Part shown: one piece after another, positions 46,891-58,400 of the stretch
Layout: the number at the start of each line of letters is the position of its first letter
Numbering within the stretch: position 1 is the first letter of the stretch
Source of the DNA: Ectocarpus siliculosus
Taxonomy: Eukaryota; Sar; Phaeophyceae; Ectocarpales; Ectocarpaceae
Assembly: GCA_000310025.1 (NCBI GenBank)
Contig: FN649731.1
Span: 2,758,692 to 2,822,691 of the forward strand
Direction: 5' to 3'
Length of the DNA stretch: 64,000 nucleotides
The notes under the pieces: model-generated
What the model was told of the DNA's origin: nothing
Databases searched by the model: none
What the model saw: the letters and a program-made list of their open reading frames with translations, nothing else
Translations under genes and position numbers: made by a program

Positions 46891-49800
46891 CTCCTCGAGC
46901 ACTTCAAACGCCGGAGAAGGCACCGGGTCTGTCATGGTGACAACGATAGCCCCTTCCTTCAGCGCAGCCGCTCCCTGGGCCAGCTTCTTCATCAAGTCGT
47001 CCCCGAAGCAGGTGCTATTGGCGAACACCACATCTCCTACGCGCAGCATGTTGGTCCGTTCATCGAATACACGCGGCCGAAGCAGTCGCTGTTACATGGT
47101 AGAAAAAACAACGTTACATCTCCCCGCAATGTGAGTGAGTCGAATGCAACCGGTTTCTCGTGCATGAAACGTCACAAGGCACGATGAGAAACGGAATGAT
47201 GCGCCCACACAAGAAAAAAAAAGCCACGTGTCATGGAATACAAGGACAAGACGACGTTTGAGGCGAGGGACGCAGCGCAGGAAGGGTTGGCGAGCTGACA
47301 CATGAGAGAGCGAGTTTAATAGGCGGAGATTACGTCAAGCTGGAGGTGTTGCGCGTTGTCTGGCCGGAGACAACGATATGGCTCCAATTAGGGTATTCGA
47401 ATCCCTTCTCCCAACCATCCCAAGCAAACCGCCTACTGATGAAAAACGTGAAAATAAGCGAGTGGTGCGATGCGGCTTACTAGGATCACTCTCAGCTCGG
47501 CCGATTCGAAGCAAGAGGCCAGCTGTAGAAACCCATGGGGTAAAAGCTCGAAAATACAAATAGGACATCCTAGATCGGCAGGCCCTCTAACTTCGTCAGC
47601 GGATCATTCTACTTCAGCAGGCGGGACCAGGGAGGACGCGACAACCTGCAGAGACGGACTACATGGGAACCTACTCCTATCATCAGGGAAGAGGTTTATT
47701 TCGTGGTTGGGTGGAGCGGGCCCTAGCAGTCCGTGTTTCACCCTCAGAGATGCTGCTGGTGAAATAAGTCTTATTTGTCATACCTTTTTCGGGATTTTTT
47801 CATGAAAATCGCCACCGCAAGAAAAAGCTTGTGAAAGCGCCATCCTCGAAAGCACATCAACCAAAGTGATGCAAACAAGGGTGTGAGGCGTTTTAACTCA
47901 CCGTCTGACCAATCCAGCACCGTGAAATCCCCGCAAACAAACTCGATCTCTGCCGCCCCTCCCTTGGTCTCCCCGACAGTGACCTTATGTCTCAAACCGC
48001 CTTCCCACCGCTGCAGAACAACATAGACAAATCGATGAGGACGGGGAGGGATGAAACGTTGGGATTGTGCGCGCAGGCAATTTGCACCGCAGGCGTTTGC
48101 CTCTACGAAAACAGTGAACAGGTTTCAGGGGGCGGACAGGTGTGTTAAGGGCGGAGAGTTCGTGTTCTGCCATCCCTTAGGAAACAGATCGAGGTAAGCC
48201 ATCGTTCTGTGGATCGTTCCTGACAGTCTCGCCAGAACCCACGAGAAAGGTTTTTATCCCCGGGTTAAGAACGACCCTGGTGGGAGACACGAAAGGACTC
48301 CACTGTTCCGGAAGCAGCTCGCCTTTTCTGCAACACTTGTAATGTAGGTGAAATGCAGGTGAAATGCAGAGTATCGTTCGAGTAGGGCGTGCAATGGTCA
48401 CTGCAGCAGCCATTGAAACGCAAATGCAGCGCGCAAGTGTTTTGCCCTAACCGAAAATGAATCAATAAAACTACACGAGTAGTTCTCGGGGGGCGGACAC
48501 GTTTAGCTGGCACTTGTACGAAACATATGTGCAGAGCAAGCGCCCGCGCTCCTCAGCACTCTACTTGCAGTCGCATCGATATGGATATGCATCGATACCG
48601 GTGCCGCTCGCCCTCGAACCCATGATATGTACCTCCAAAGCCTTGAGGCAAATCCCGTGCAGGTCTCCAAGGATCTCCATCCCGATGCACCGATGCCACG
48701 GGTGCATCGTCGCCGCCGCGAACACCGGCTTCCCCGTGCCGCAGCCGAGGTCATAAAACACTCCGTCTAGAAAAAAAAAAGAACATAGTAAGACGCAGCG
48801 TAAAGAGAGCAGCGGAGTTGCAGTGCAGAGAAGGGGTATGCTTGGTGGCACACGGTACAGCGGCAACAATCTGCGCATGAGCACGAAATAGAAGTAGAAA
48901 ACTGGAAAGAGGTGGGGCGGAACGTCGAGCACAAAAAGCCTATGGGTGAACGGATTTTTTTCGAGCCGTCTTCCGACAGCACTCGCATGCTACCAGCGAT
49001 TGCAGCCTGTCGCCCTGGCAGCTCGCATCTCGGGCTCCTCCGTATCATACCTAGCGCCACTGGTCCTGCGCCCACAGAACGGCAAGCTTCTCTACAGTGC
49101 ATAACAACGACACAGAACACCAAAGTCCTTGCTTTGTGGCCGGTGATACGGTAATCAGCGCTTCTACAACCGCCCGCGACACCCGCGAAACATAACATCT
49201 TTCCAAACGTCAAGGACGTTGAATCAGAGGCATACGGTTAAGCAGAGGAAGAAGGGACACACAAGTAGGGGGAGGTCCATCGAAGAGAAAAGGGGGCGTC
49301 GTCATCTGATGAAGCCATCTTTGCGAAGACAACTGCCAACGACAGTAGTGCTGTAGTGTATGGTGGACATGGCCCAGACCTCAAGCAACGTATCATACGC
49401 GCACCCACTCGCATGACCTTTCCACAACGCCTTCGCTAAAATTCAGCGTTTGAAGGGAAGTTTCGGGAACAACGCTCCACTTTTTCTGGAAGGTTCGAAC
49501 CACCATAAACTCCCAAGTAAGACCATTTCGAAGGTTCGCCAAAACCGCGGGATATGAGCATTGAGCTATGGAAGAGTCCCACCAATTTTGGACCTAGGCC
49601 CTTTTACACGTCCCCGTGTGTCTCGTTCACCCACCTTTCTCCGGCAGTCCGCCGTACGAATCTTGAACCTTCGCCAAGATGTCTGAAAACTGGCACGTTG
49701 GTACAGGAAAAACGTAATGTTGGTTGCAGGGATAGGATAAGGGCTGGCGTGTACAGAGAGTCGGTCACATGTAGGTTTCGCGTATGTAAAAGTTCGAGGC

Positions 49801-50380
49801 CTCCGTGCAGGGGGGGCGGCGGGGTGGGTGGCGGTGGCGTCGGCGATGGAGAGGTGGTTGCCTTGTTGACCAACAAAGACCCAAGTTGAACGCTCTGGAC
49901 TGCATGAAACCTGACACCGTAGCAGGCAAGCACTTTCTCCTATCACCCGCTCCGAAGGTAGGGTGTCTCCCTTTGTCGCATCGCCAGACCGATTTGTCCC
50001 TATCCTACGGCAGCTACGACCGACACCTGTCTTGCTGCTATTCCCCGCAGCGACGCAAGGTTGTGGTACACATTCTTGTTCTTCATCCGGCTGGGCAAAC
50101 ACGACCGCTTGTAGGTGCTAGACCGTGGTTGAAGAGGCAAACCTCAACGCAGAAGCTCACCCCTGTTGCAGACACCTCGCCGTAGGTGAGAGCGATGCTT
50201 TGGTACCCCTTCGACAACCTCTCGTTCCGAGAAGTCTTCATGCCGTCCTCCTCGGGCAGATCCGGCGGGTACAGCGCGGAGAATACCGACTCGAGCTCAG
50301 ACCGAGCCTGGCTTCTAGCTGCCGCCAAAGCTTCGGCTTGCCGCTGTTCAATGCCGCTGTCGTCTTCTCCACCGCTGTCC
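46891..50380 (-). CDS. Dot1-like SAM-dependent methyltransferase (partial exon model)
   Basis: Minus-strand exons in order: 50380-50176, 48766-48633, 48010-47902 and 47036-46891. The first encodes a helical N-terminal part, SELESVFSALYPPDLPEEDG then RNERLSKGYQSIALTYGE. The second has SAM motif I, GVFYDLGCGTGKPVFAAATM, and CIGMEIL. The third has RHKVTVGE and EFVCGDFTVLDWSD, joined in phase to the fourth, GDVVFANSTCFGDDLMKKLA, then KEGAIVVTMTDPVPSPAF. The DLG.G.GK motif, the GDF acidic site and the D(V)VFANST block are those of Dot1-fold methyltransferases; a histone target is not shown. A short exon between 50,176 and 48,766 (phase 0 in, phase 1 out), the start and the last exon were not found. 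The first exon adjoins the TACTCAA-motif array. Confidence 0.72.
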
Positions 50381-50391
50381 CTGTTTGATGT

Positions 50392-50712
50392 CGTTCAAGA
50401 GTATTTTGAGTAAGTATAATCAAACTCGGTTGCTGAGTAGTTTTCAAATACTTACTGAAAGGGTTGAGTACGGATGAGTATCTTCGAAATACTTACTCGA
50501 AGACTTTAATCGAAGTTGAGTGTTGTTGAAATATATACTCCAGGATATGCTCAAGGTTGAGTAAAATACTCGAGTAGCTGAGTACGCATGAGTATAGTTT
50601 TGACATACTTACCAAATTTCCTGAGTATTGATGGGTAGGATTGAAATATTCACTCAAGGGCTATACTCAAGGTTGAGTATTTACTCAGAAATACTTGAGT
50701 ATAACTATACAT
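50392..50712. repeat. Array of TTGAGTA / TACTCAA motifs
   Basis: About 320 AT-rich bases built from degenerate GAGTA(T/C) and (A/G)TACTC words in both orientations. Examples are TTGAGTAAGTAT, GTTGAGTACGGATGAGTAT, ATACTTACTCGAAG, TATACTCAAGGTTGAGTAT and ATACTTGAGTATA. Several are perfect or near-perfect palindromes. It begins twelve bases from the acceptor of the first recognised methyltransferase exon. Confidence 0.8.
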
Positions 50713-51035
50713 TACGAAACACACCCTTGATGTTGTTGTTGGAAGGTTTACATTTTTGGTAACCCCTCCTGCCCTTCTGCCGCTTCCTTTCGCCGGGCCT
50801 GCGTTGTGTAGCAATCAGGGTTGAGCAGGTGCCAGCAACATATTCCCGACAGGCGCTAGCGGTTCGCGTGGAGGGACGGGTTCGTGACAGACAGCAACGT
50901 CCACTTGAACGGGCGCGCAAACAGCTCGCAGGCGACTACACCTATCCTTCGCCCCCGCATGGTGTACATATGCACATGTGAATGGTGCTCTCTTGATGTT
51001 GATGATAAATCCGACGCGTACAGCAGGCACTTCCT

Positions 51036-52215
51036 CTGAATCCGAGGCTGGTTTGACCGTAATTCTTCTCCCAGAATGGTTTCGAAACGAACTAACTCTG
51101 TCTCGTCGTTTGTTGTCCGGCTACGGCAGAGTATTAAACAAACATGCTACAAGTATAATTCAAGAAACTCGCGCAGACATCCAGAAGTGGTAAAGTATTA
51201 GTGAAGAGAGAGAGAGTTGTGAACGGAAGGAGGAAGATGATAAGATCTGATGGAAGGAGCAACAACATGCCATGCGAACGGGACAACACGTGCATTGTCT
51301 TCTCTGCTACCGTCTCTGTAAATAAAAATGGAGAACAGTCTAGCCTCTCCCATGACGCCCCCTCACTGTTGTGTGTCCCAGATCATGGCCTACAGAAGTA
51401 AAAGCGATATCTTCTGTATTCAACCGCACTGGAATGACGTCTGCCTGAATGTTCATTGGTCAGCGGGTTGAGCGAGTTAACGCGGTCGATGCTAGCAATA
51501 ACGGCTAACGAAGACAGACAGAACTATCACCGCTCGTTCGCGCGGAACGCGCCTGCAAACACGAGTGGGGGGCGATCCGTGAGTACATGCAAGCACACCG
51601 TGCTGTCTCATAGGCAGCAGATCTGTTGTTGTTGATTCGGAAGCTAGGTGCTGCAGGCGGCAGGATTGATTATGCCTACACGCGTGTCTCTTCCTTCCAT
51701 GATGAAAAAGATTAGACTATACGTCGGCAGAAAAATAAATGCCTTTTTTTTTGTGTTGGCGAAGACCAAAAGCCTTTAGGGTAGTTTTTCCGACGCAGAC
51801 TATGCATATGTAGAAATCAACACCAATCGGCCGAATGGAGGCATGGTGCTATGTTTGGCAGGCACATCTGATGTGTTTCAGCTCCACAGTGCCTGTCATG
51901 CACCATCCGTTTTTTCCCCGCGAGAGTTTGGCGACGACAAAGAAAGTCGCTCGAACAGTGTCTGTCTCTCACAGTCGTTTTTTTTTGGCGAGAGTTTGGC
52001 TGGCAACCAATGGTTGTTGTTTCATGTCTAACAGGCACCCCCCCTCAATAGACCTGTCTCTCCCCCAACGCCGTGAGGGCCCCAACCCCAAACCCCAAAC
52101 CCCAAACGGCATCGGGGACACGATGCTACAGCAATGGTAATACAGCAGCACATCGCCGCGAACGAGGAGTACAGCAGCAGTAGGTGGTGGTGCCGTGGTC
52201 TTGTCTTGTACACAC
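51036..52215 (+). repeat. Repeat family C, unit 1 of a tandem pair
   Basis: About 1.19 kb from TGAATCCGAGGCTGGTT to just before the next GAATCCGAGGCTGGTT (about 52,220). It shares ordered blocks with unit 2: GATCTGATGGAAGGAGCAAC, GTCCCAGATCATGGCCTA, CATTGGTCAGCGGGTTGAG, AGGCAGCAGATCTGTTGTTG, CAATCGGCCGAATGGAGGC and a (CCCCAAA)3 run at 52,081-52,107. No coding potential is recognised. Confidence 0.85.
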
Positions 52216-52372
52216 AGCAGGCACTACTCCGAATCCGAGGCTGGTTGGACCGATATTTTCCGAAACGACAACCAACCGTCCAGCTTGTCGTTCATTGTCC
52301 GGCGACGACAGGAGTGTTACAGTACACTACATACAACACACAGGTATCATCCTATGTACTTTATAATTAAAG

Positions 52373-53265
52373 GAAATTGACAAAAAAAGTGGGTATAGCC
52401 ACGCCATTCTCGGACAAAAGTGGGTACTCGAAAATCCAGCGCGTGCACCCTCCATAGGCGACCCCCAAACGACTCAAAACCCCATTCTGACACCTGGGCG
52501 ACACAGCCAGGGACCATACACGGGACGGGCATCGACTTTTTCCCACTTTCAGGCACACCTTTGGCCCTAATACCGCCGAGGCACGCAAGGCCTCACCAGA
52601 GTGCCCACTTCTGTCCGAATCGTGGTGGGTATCCCCAGCGGCGTCTACTACCCACTTTTGTCCACTTACGGACAGCGGAAATCGAGCAGAAATCAACCTC
52701 CACGTCACCGCACGGCAGAACATCGAATCTTCCCGTGCCGGTACCGAAGGGGTCTGGCATGTTTCTGACATGTTCCTCCGCGGTCGGTCCGCAGTCGGCA
52801 GCCATGGATACGAAAGATGCCATGGATACGGTGTTGGGAGATTCTGAGACGTCCCGAGGCTATTCGATGTTCTGCCGTGCGGTGACGTGGAGGTCGATTT
52901 CCGCTGTCCGTATGTGGACAAAATTGGGTACAATTTGGACAAAACTGGGTCAAAATACAGACACAAGTGGGTACATGACAAAATTCGTACACGCCGCTGG
53001 GGATATCCTCCGCGATGTCGGATAGAAGTGGGCACTCTGGTGAGGCCTTGCGCGCCTCGGCGGTATTAGGGCCAAAGGTGTTCCTGAAAGTGGGAAAAAG
53101 TCGATGCCCGTGCTGTGTATGGTCCCTGGCTGTGTCGCCCAGGTGTCAGAATGGGGTTTTGAGTCGTTTGGGGGTCGCCTATGGAGGGCGCGCGCGCTGG
53201 ATTTTCGAGTACCCAACTTTTGTCCGAGAATGACATGGGTATACCCACTTCTGTCCATTTCCCTC
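52373..53265. mobile_element. Foldback DNA transposon (long terminal inverted repeats, non-autonomous)
   Basis: The left arm (52373 to about 52,727) and right arm (about 52,863-53,265) are inverted copies around a loop of about 135 bp; for example TTCTCGGACAAAAGTGGGTA against its complement at about 53,206-53,230. The motif GGACAAAAGTGGGTA and variants recur at least eight times in both orientations, as expected of transposase-binding sites. Flanks carry AATTAAAG at 52365-52372 and 53266-53273, an apparent 8-bp target duplication. Unit 1 supplies the empty site at about 51,153 (TATAATTCAAGAAACTCGCG). There is no transposase. Long arms with an 8-bp duplication fit Mutator-like or hAT foldbacks; the family is not decided. 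Confidence 0.88.
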
Positions 53266-53373
53266 AATTAAAGTAACGCGCACAGACATCCACAAGTGTT
53301 TTAGTATTAGACTGTAGTGAAGAGAGACTGGTGCACGGAAGGAGGGCGACGATAAAAAAATGTTAGTAACATG

Positions 53374-53700
53374 TTTTTTTTTTTTTTTTTTTTTTGTTCT
53401 TCACTTCAAATCAGCGCTCACAGCACTAGTAGTGCCGTTTATTCCAACCCGTGGTCACACAGAAGAGCCTCTCTCTACCCTCCCCTCCTGCGGTACTTCG
53501 CCTTCAATTTTTAATGCGAGAAGAGTTCAGCACTCTCTTCCCTCTGTGTACACACGAACTAGCGCTATCCACTTGGCCAGGAGCGGAAGCGAGAGAAAAA
53601 CTCACTTTGCAAGAAAAGCTCGCCTACGCCGGGATTCGAACCCCTGACCTGACCTCTAGAAGGTTACGAGGCTGCCAACTAGACCACCGGGGCGAACATG
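53374..53700 (-). mobile_element. tRNA-derived SINE, copy 3, with poly(A) tail
   Basis: On the minus strand: CGCCCCGGTGGTCTAGTTGG, box B GGGGTTCGAATCCCGGC, body GCGAGCTTTTCTTGCAAAGT and GTGTACACAGAGGGAAGAGA. A T-run at 53,374-53,394 on the plus strand is its A tail. AACATG occurs at both ends as a possible short target duplication. It is the most complete of the three copies. Confidence 0.88.
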
Positions 53701-55417
53701 TATGTGTAGGATCTGATGGAAGCAGCAACAACATGCCATGCGAACGGGGCCGAAATAACACACACGAACGAGTAGTCTCGAAAGCAGAAGCCTCGGTGCA
53801 CATACATACATGCACTTCTCTCCATCTGCTGTGTACCGTCTCTCTCTGTCTTTAATCCGGACAATAGTCTAGGCTCTCCTATGACTGACGCCCCCTCACT
53901 GCTGTGTGTCCCAGACCATGGCCTAGTCTAAAGGAGAAGCGTTATTTTCGGTAGCCAGCCGCACGGAAGGACATCTACAGCAGTGCCTGTCTGTCAGTTC
54001 ATTGGTCAGCGGGTTGAGCCGGGTCGATGCTATTAATAATAATGACGGCGAATGAATTAAGACAGACAGAACTATCACCTCCTCCCTCGCGCGGAATGTG
54101 CCTCCAAACACGAGAGACACGCGGCGGTGAGTGCGTATACATATATACGTGCAAGCACGCCGTGCTGTGTCATAGGCAGCAGATCTGTTGTTGTCGATCC
54201 GGAAGCAAGAAGCGAGGTTCGGCAGGCGGCAGGATTGATCAAATGTGCCTATCTGCTGTGGTGCGTGCCTACTTTTTTGGGTGTTTTTTTTATGTCGGCG
54301 CAGACCAAATAGGTCTAGATAGATAGATATAATAGGTGGTTGTTGACGCAGACTATATAGAAACCAACACCAATCGGCCGAATGGAGGCATGGTGCTATG
54401 TTTGGCTGGCACATCTGATGTGTTTGAGCTTCACAGCAGTGCCTGTCATGCACCATCCGTTTTTTTTTCCCCGGGAAAGTTTGGGGGGGACAAAAAAGTA
54501 GTTTTAATAACAGCACGGCTGTTTGTTTTTCACAGTTGTTTTTTTTATTTTGGGGAGAGTTGGGCGGGCAACCAATGGGGTTGTTTTTTCATGTTTTTCA
54601 GCCCCCCCCCCCCCCCAAAAGACCTGTCTCTCCCCCAACGCCGTGAGGGGCCCAACCCCAAACCCCAAACCCCAAACCCCAAACCCCAAACGACATCGGG
54701 GGCACGATGCTACAGCAGTGGTAATACAGCAGTGGTAGCACATTGCCACGAGGAATACAGCAGCAGTCGGTGGTGTTGTGTCGTCTTCTTATTATCTTGG
54801 TTACAACAGGCTTTTGAATCCGAGGCTGGTTGAATACAACCATTGTACACCAGCGACACACCTTTGACGTATCCATCAAACAATCCCTACAGTCCTCGAC
54901 CTACGCCGATCTTGGTGTCGTGGCCGTTGTTGGCCGTCACCTTTCAACCTTACAAGGCAACGTCTTGGGCGTTGCTCGCCAGGTTTTCTGCACCAAACTG
55001 TCGGCATCATCCAATCACAGCCGTGCAATGTTGGCTAAACTTCGTCACCACCAGATCATCATCAGATCATCAGATCACCAGGCAACCCGGCAGAGAGCCG
55101 GCCACTTACATGGCGCCACACAGCTTACTCAAGCGCCCAAAGACCACAGATCTATCGACCCAGCGGAAGATTCCGTGTTGCGTGATCCTGGTCTCGGTGC
55201 GCCAGTCACAGCAGTACACAACTATGTCTGTGTATTCAAGCGAGAGAGACAGCCGCAGTGACCTGTGGCGGCGGGACCCGCATGTTCCGGGTTGTGGGTG
55301 CCCCCCGCTGCACCGGCGGCTCTGCTGGCAGTCTTCAGCTCTCGTTGCTCTGCCTGTGCATCTAACCAACAGAGCAACTAACACGTTGTGCGCTCTCTCT
55401 CTCGTATCTCGCCTACA

Positions 55418-58400
55418 ATGCGAGCGTTTGTAGCGCCGACGATCCTCTTCTCTATTGTGAGACGGAGCTGCAGAGGTTTAGCTGTAGGCGCCTCGGCAGC
55501 AGGTAGACTGCCGGGCTGTCGCACAACTGCCTCCTCGTGCACCGTGAAGCGAGCAGCATCAACGGAGACTGCTGCTACGTCGCTATCGGGGTGGCCTCGA
55601 AGACTTGACCCGGACAATTGCAAGGTTGCCGACATCCGCCAGCAGCTTCGACGCAGGTATAGAGCCAAAGGTAACACAACGTGTAGACATGCAGCCATCA
55701 GCGTTTCGCGAGAAAACATATGCTGTGTCAAGCTCTGTAGCACTCTGACGGCAGAAATTGTGTTTTTTTCCCCGAGGATCCAAGCTTGGAGGGTCCCAAA
55801 TGATCTTGCACACAACCAAGTTGAGCAGCATACAACATATTACATCTTCCCGATCTCCGAGTTCCCCAAATAAACGGGAGCGCTCCTTGAAAAGGTTCCA
55901 AAAAAGTTACATTTTACACACGATGTACAAGTACATACCGCTACGTCGAGGGTTGTCGAGGTGCAGGATCAAACATGTAAATCATGTTGTTGCAGTTGGC
56001 GCAGACCAAATTGGTGAGTTTACGCCGACGGGGTATAGAAACCAACCTGAGGGCGGTCGGTGAGGGCAAGAGCTTGAACTGAGAAGAGCTTGGCTGGCAC
56101 CATTAGGGGTCAACAGTCTCGTCGATTGGGTCTCTTTCTCGGCTTGGTCGGTGGTCGGTCTTGAATGATTGAGAGTTTGGCTGGCACCACTACGGGTCAA
56201 CAGTCTCACCGATTGGGTCTCTCATTCATTCTTGACCACACTCATCACCACTAACAACAACAACCACAACAACAACAACAACAACACCACGCTATACTAT
56301 CCCATATCCACCCACCCTCGCACACGTATTGAAGTACTACTACACAGCTGTACATGGCTGGTCGCACGACCAGAGAGTATGCGTGTGGTCGCTGGGTGTT
56401 AAAATCAAACAAGTTCTAAAATGTGTAAAAAAAATCAAGACAGCAAGACATACATATTATACCTAATAATCGAAAATCGGGGTCCATAGGTGTGTGTGTG
56501 TGATTTTGGGGAGGTAAGACTCTAGTTTATTACAATTGCGTAAGGGGCACCTTGGATAGAAAACCCTCTGCAGTTGGCGTATGTGTCCGAAATTTTGGTT
56601 CAGATAGACCCTTGACCCAACCTTCTTTCCTTGCTGTGCATGATCCTCCTGATCCTGCTGATTGTCATGGAACCTTCGAACACAAAAGAGTGAGGGCACG
56701 TTCGGCAGTATGGGAGCTTATTGCACCGGTGGAGCAGTGCTTGACGTCGATTCAAAGGGGTGGGACTGCTGAAGGCGTGACATACCACACACCCTGGACC
56801 GATTTTCAAAGCTCGTTACTGCACGAAGAAGATGTAGAACGCGAATGCTACGTTGTCGGAAAGCTCTCCAGGAGACAGTCTCAAACACCGCCGTTGTCTG
56901 CCCTGCCGCTCTCTCTGCGGTGGAGGAATCGATCTTTGGAAATCTGTCCAGGGGACATATGATATCTTACGTCAGCGGCGGTTTACTGCTGGTACAGCGA
57001 CACCCCGGCCCACTCGTAAGAAACACCGCCAAGAACCCCAGGTACAACTGCAGGATGTTTGGTGCACCTTCTGTACCTATACCACAGTCCCGTTCGCAAC
57101 CGTCTACCCACACAGTTCGTCGTCTGTTGGGATTTATCAACTTCCACACCTAACCCCGACGTCCTTCTATCCGCATGCCTTCTGGGAAATTGTGTCTTTG
57201 ATTACGAAAAAAAAGGGGTTACACGCCACCGAGAGACAGACAGACGAAGGCGGCGCTGCTGGAAGAGCTGCGAGGCCTCGTGAGGGCCGAAGGCTTCGCG
57301 CCTCCGGACGCCGTTGTCAGGTGAAGGATGTAACGGCGCGACGCTACTGCTTGTCGGAGTGGTCATGCGGCTTGGGCTCTTGCTGGAAGGTCTGGTTGCA
57401 AACGTTGTGTTGGAGTGAGAGGGAGCTCTGGCGGTACAGTAGCCTGCAGGTCAGGATGCAAAGAGGCGTGTTCATGGACAGGTGGAGGCATCGTCGCACC
57501 CATCTCGAAACGCCCTGCCGCCGCCGGCGAAAAGCGACCCAGATGTGAGGTTTTTGCCGCCCGCGAATGTACCCGAATAAACACCCCTTACAAGTACCGC
57601 CTGATTACGGTTAACTCTTCCCTCTTCCGACACCGATAACCTCGTACGCGATGATTGTCTGCAATGCTTCTCCCTCCTGTGGCCCTAACGAAATCGGCTG
57701 GCAGAAATGACACCGTGACAAGAGAGGGGCCGGAGGGATCGGAAGGTGACGGCAAGGCGCAACAAAGGTGCGCAAGCTTGGAAGATAGATGAAAAGTCAT
57801 CGTGTGGACGGCGGGTTTGTGGGAGACGGTGCAACAAGGGCGGGGGAGGCATCCCCGTACCAACGTCTGGGGCGAGCAAAACCCTCGCTCAGGCAGGTTT
57901 GCAGGAAGTACTTGAACCCAGAGCAGACATGGTTGCTCGGGATTGATTAGGTGGGTGATTCTTCCTTATGCTGCCAACGAGAGCTTGCAGGATAAATCTT
58001 GTCTTACAGAGGCTTTTGGCTGTATATCTCCCGATTCCACGCGAAGGTGGAACCCCGAAGCCGGGTGGGTGGACAGAGCCACCATGGAGAGGGGGGAGAG
58101 GGGCTACCCGCTGTGCCGTTTCTGTAACGAGGAGGTCCCCAGCGCGAGACGCACGTTCTGCTCGGATGCCTGCGTGCACGAGCATCGGGTGAGCGATCCA
58201 ACATACAGCCAAGCCGTCATCGGTGTCGCCATCATGTAAAGGGGAGAGATTCCGTTTGATGTGCTTTCAAGGTGCTTAAGTTTTGGGGGGGGGGCGGCTG
58301 CAGATTAGTTTCATCAAGCAAGAGCAAGCGACACGCGTCCGCGTTGCGCGCGGCATATTAGTTGGGGATTGCTTGTTGATTGGGTTTGGTGCTGATCGAC

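Larger units (their letters stand above)
52216..54826 (+). repeat. Repeat family C, unit 2, interrupted by two insertions
   Basis: The same order of blocks as unit 1, but 2.6 kb long because a foldback element (52373-53265) and a SINE (about 53374-53700) have inserted. It ends at GAATCCGAGGCTGGTTGAAT near 54,826. The (CCCCAAA) run has five repeats here (54,651-54,690) against three in unit 1. Confidence 0.85.

Noticed and set aside
52081-52107. Interstitial telomere
   Set aside because: The unit is CCCCAAA, not the CCCTAAA expected for brown algae, and the run sits at the same place in both tandem repeat units.
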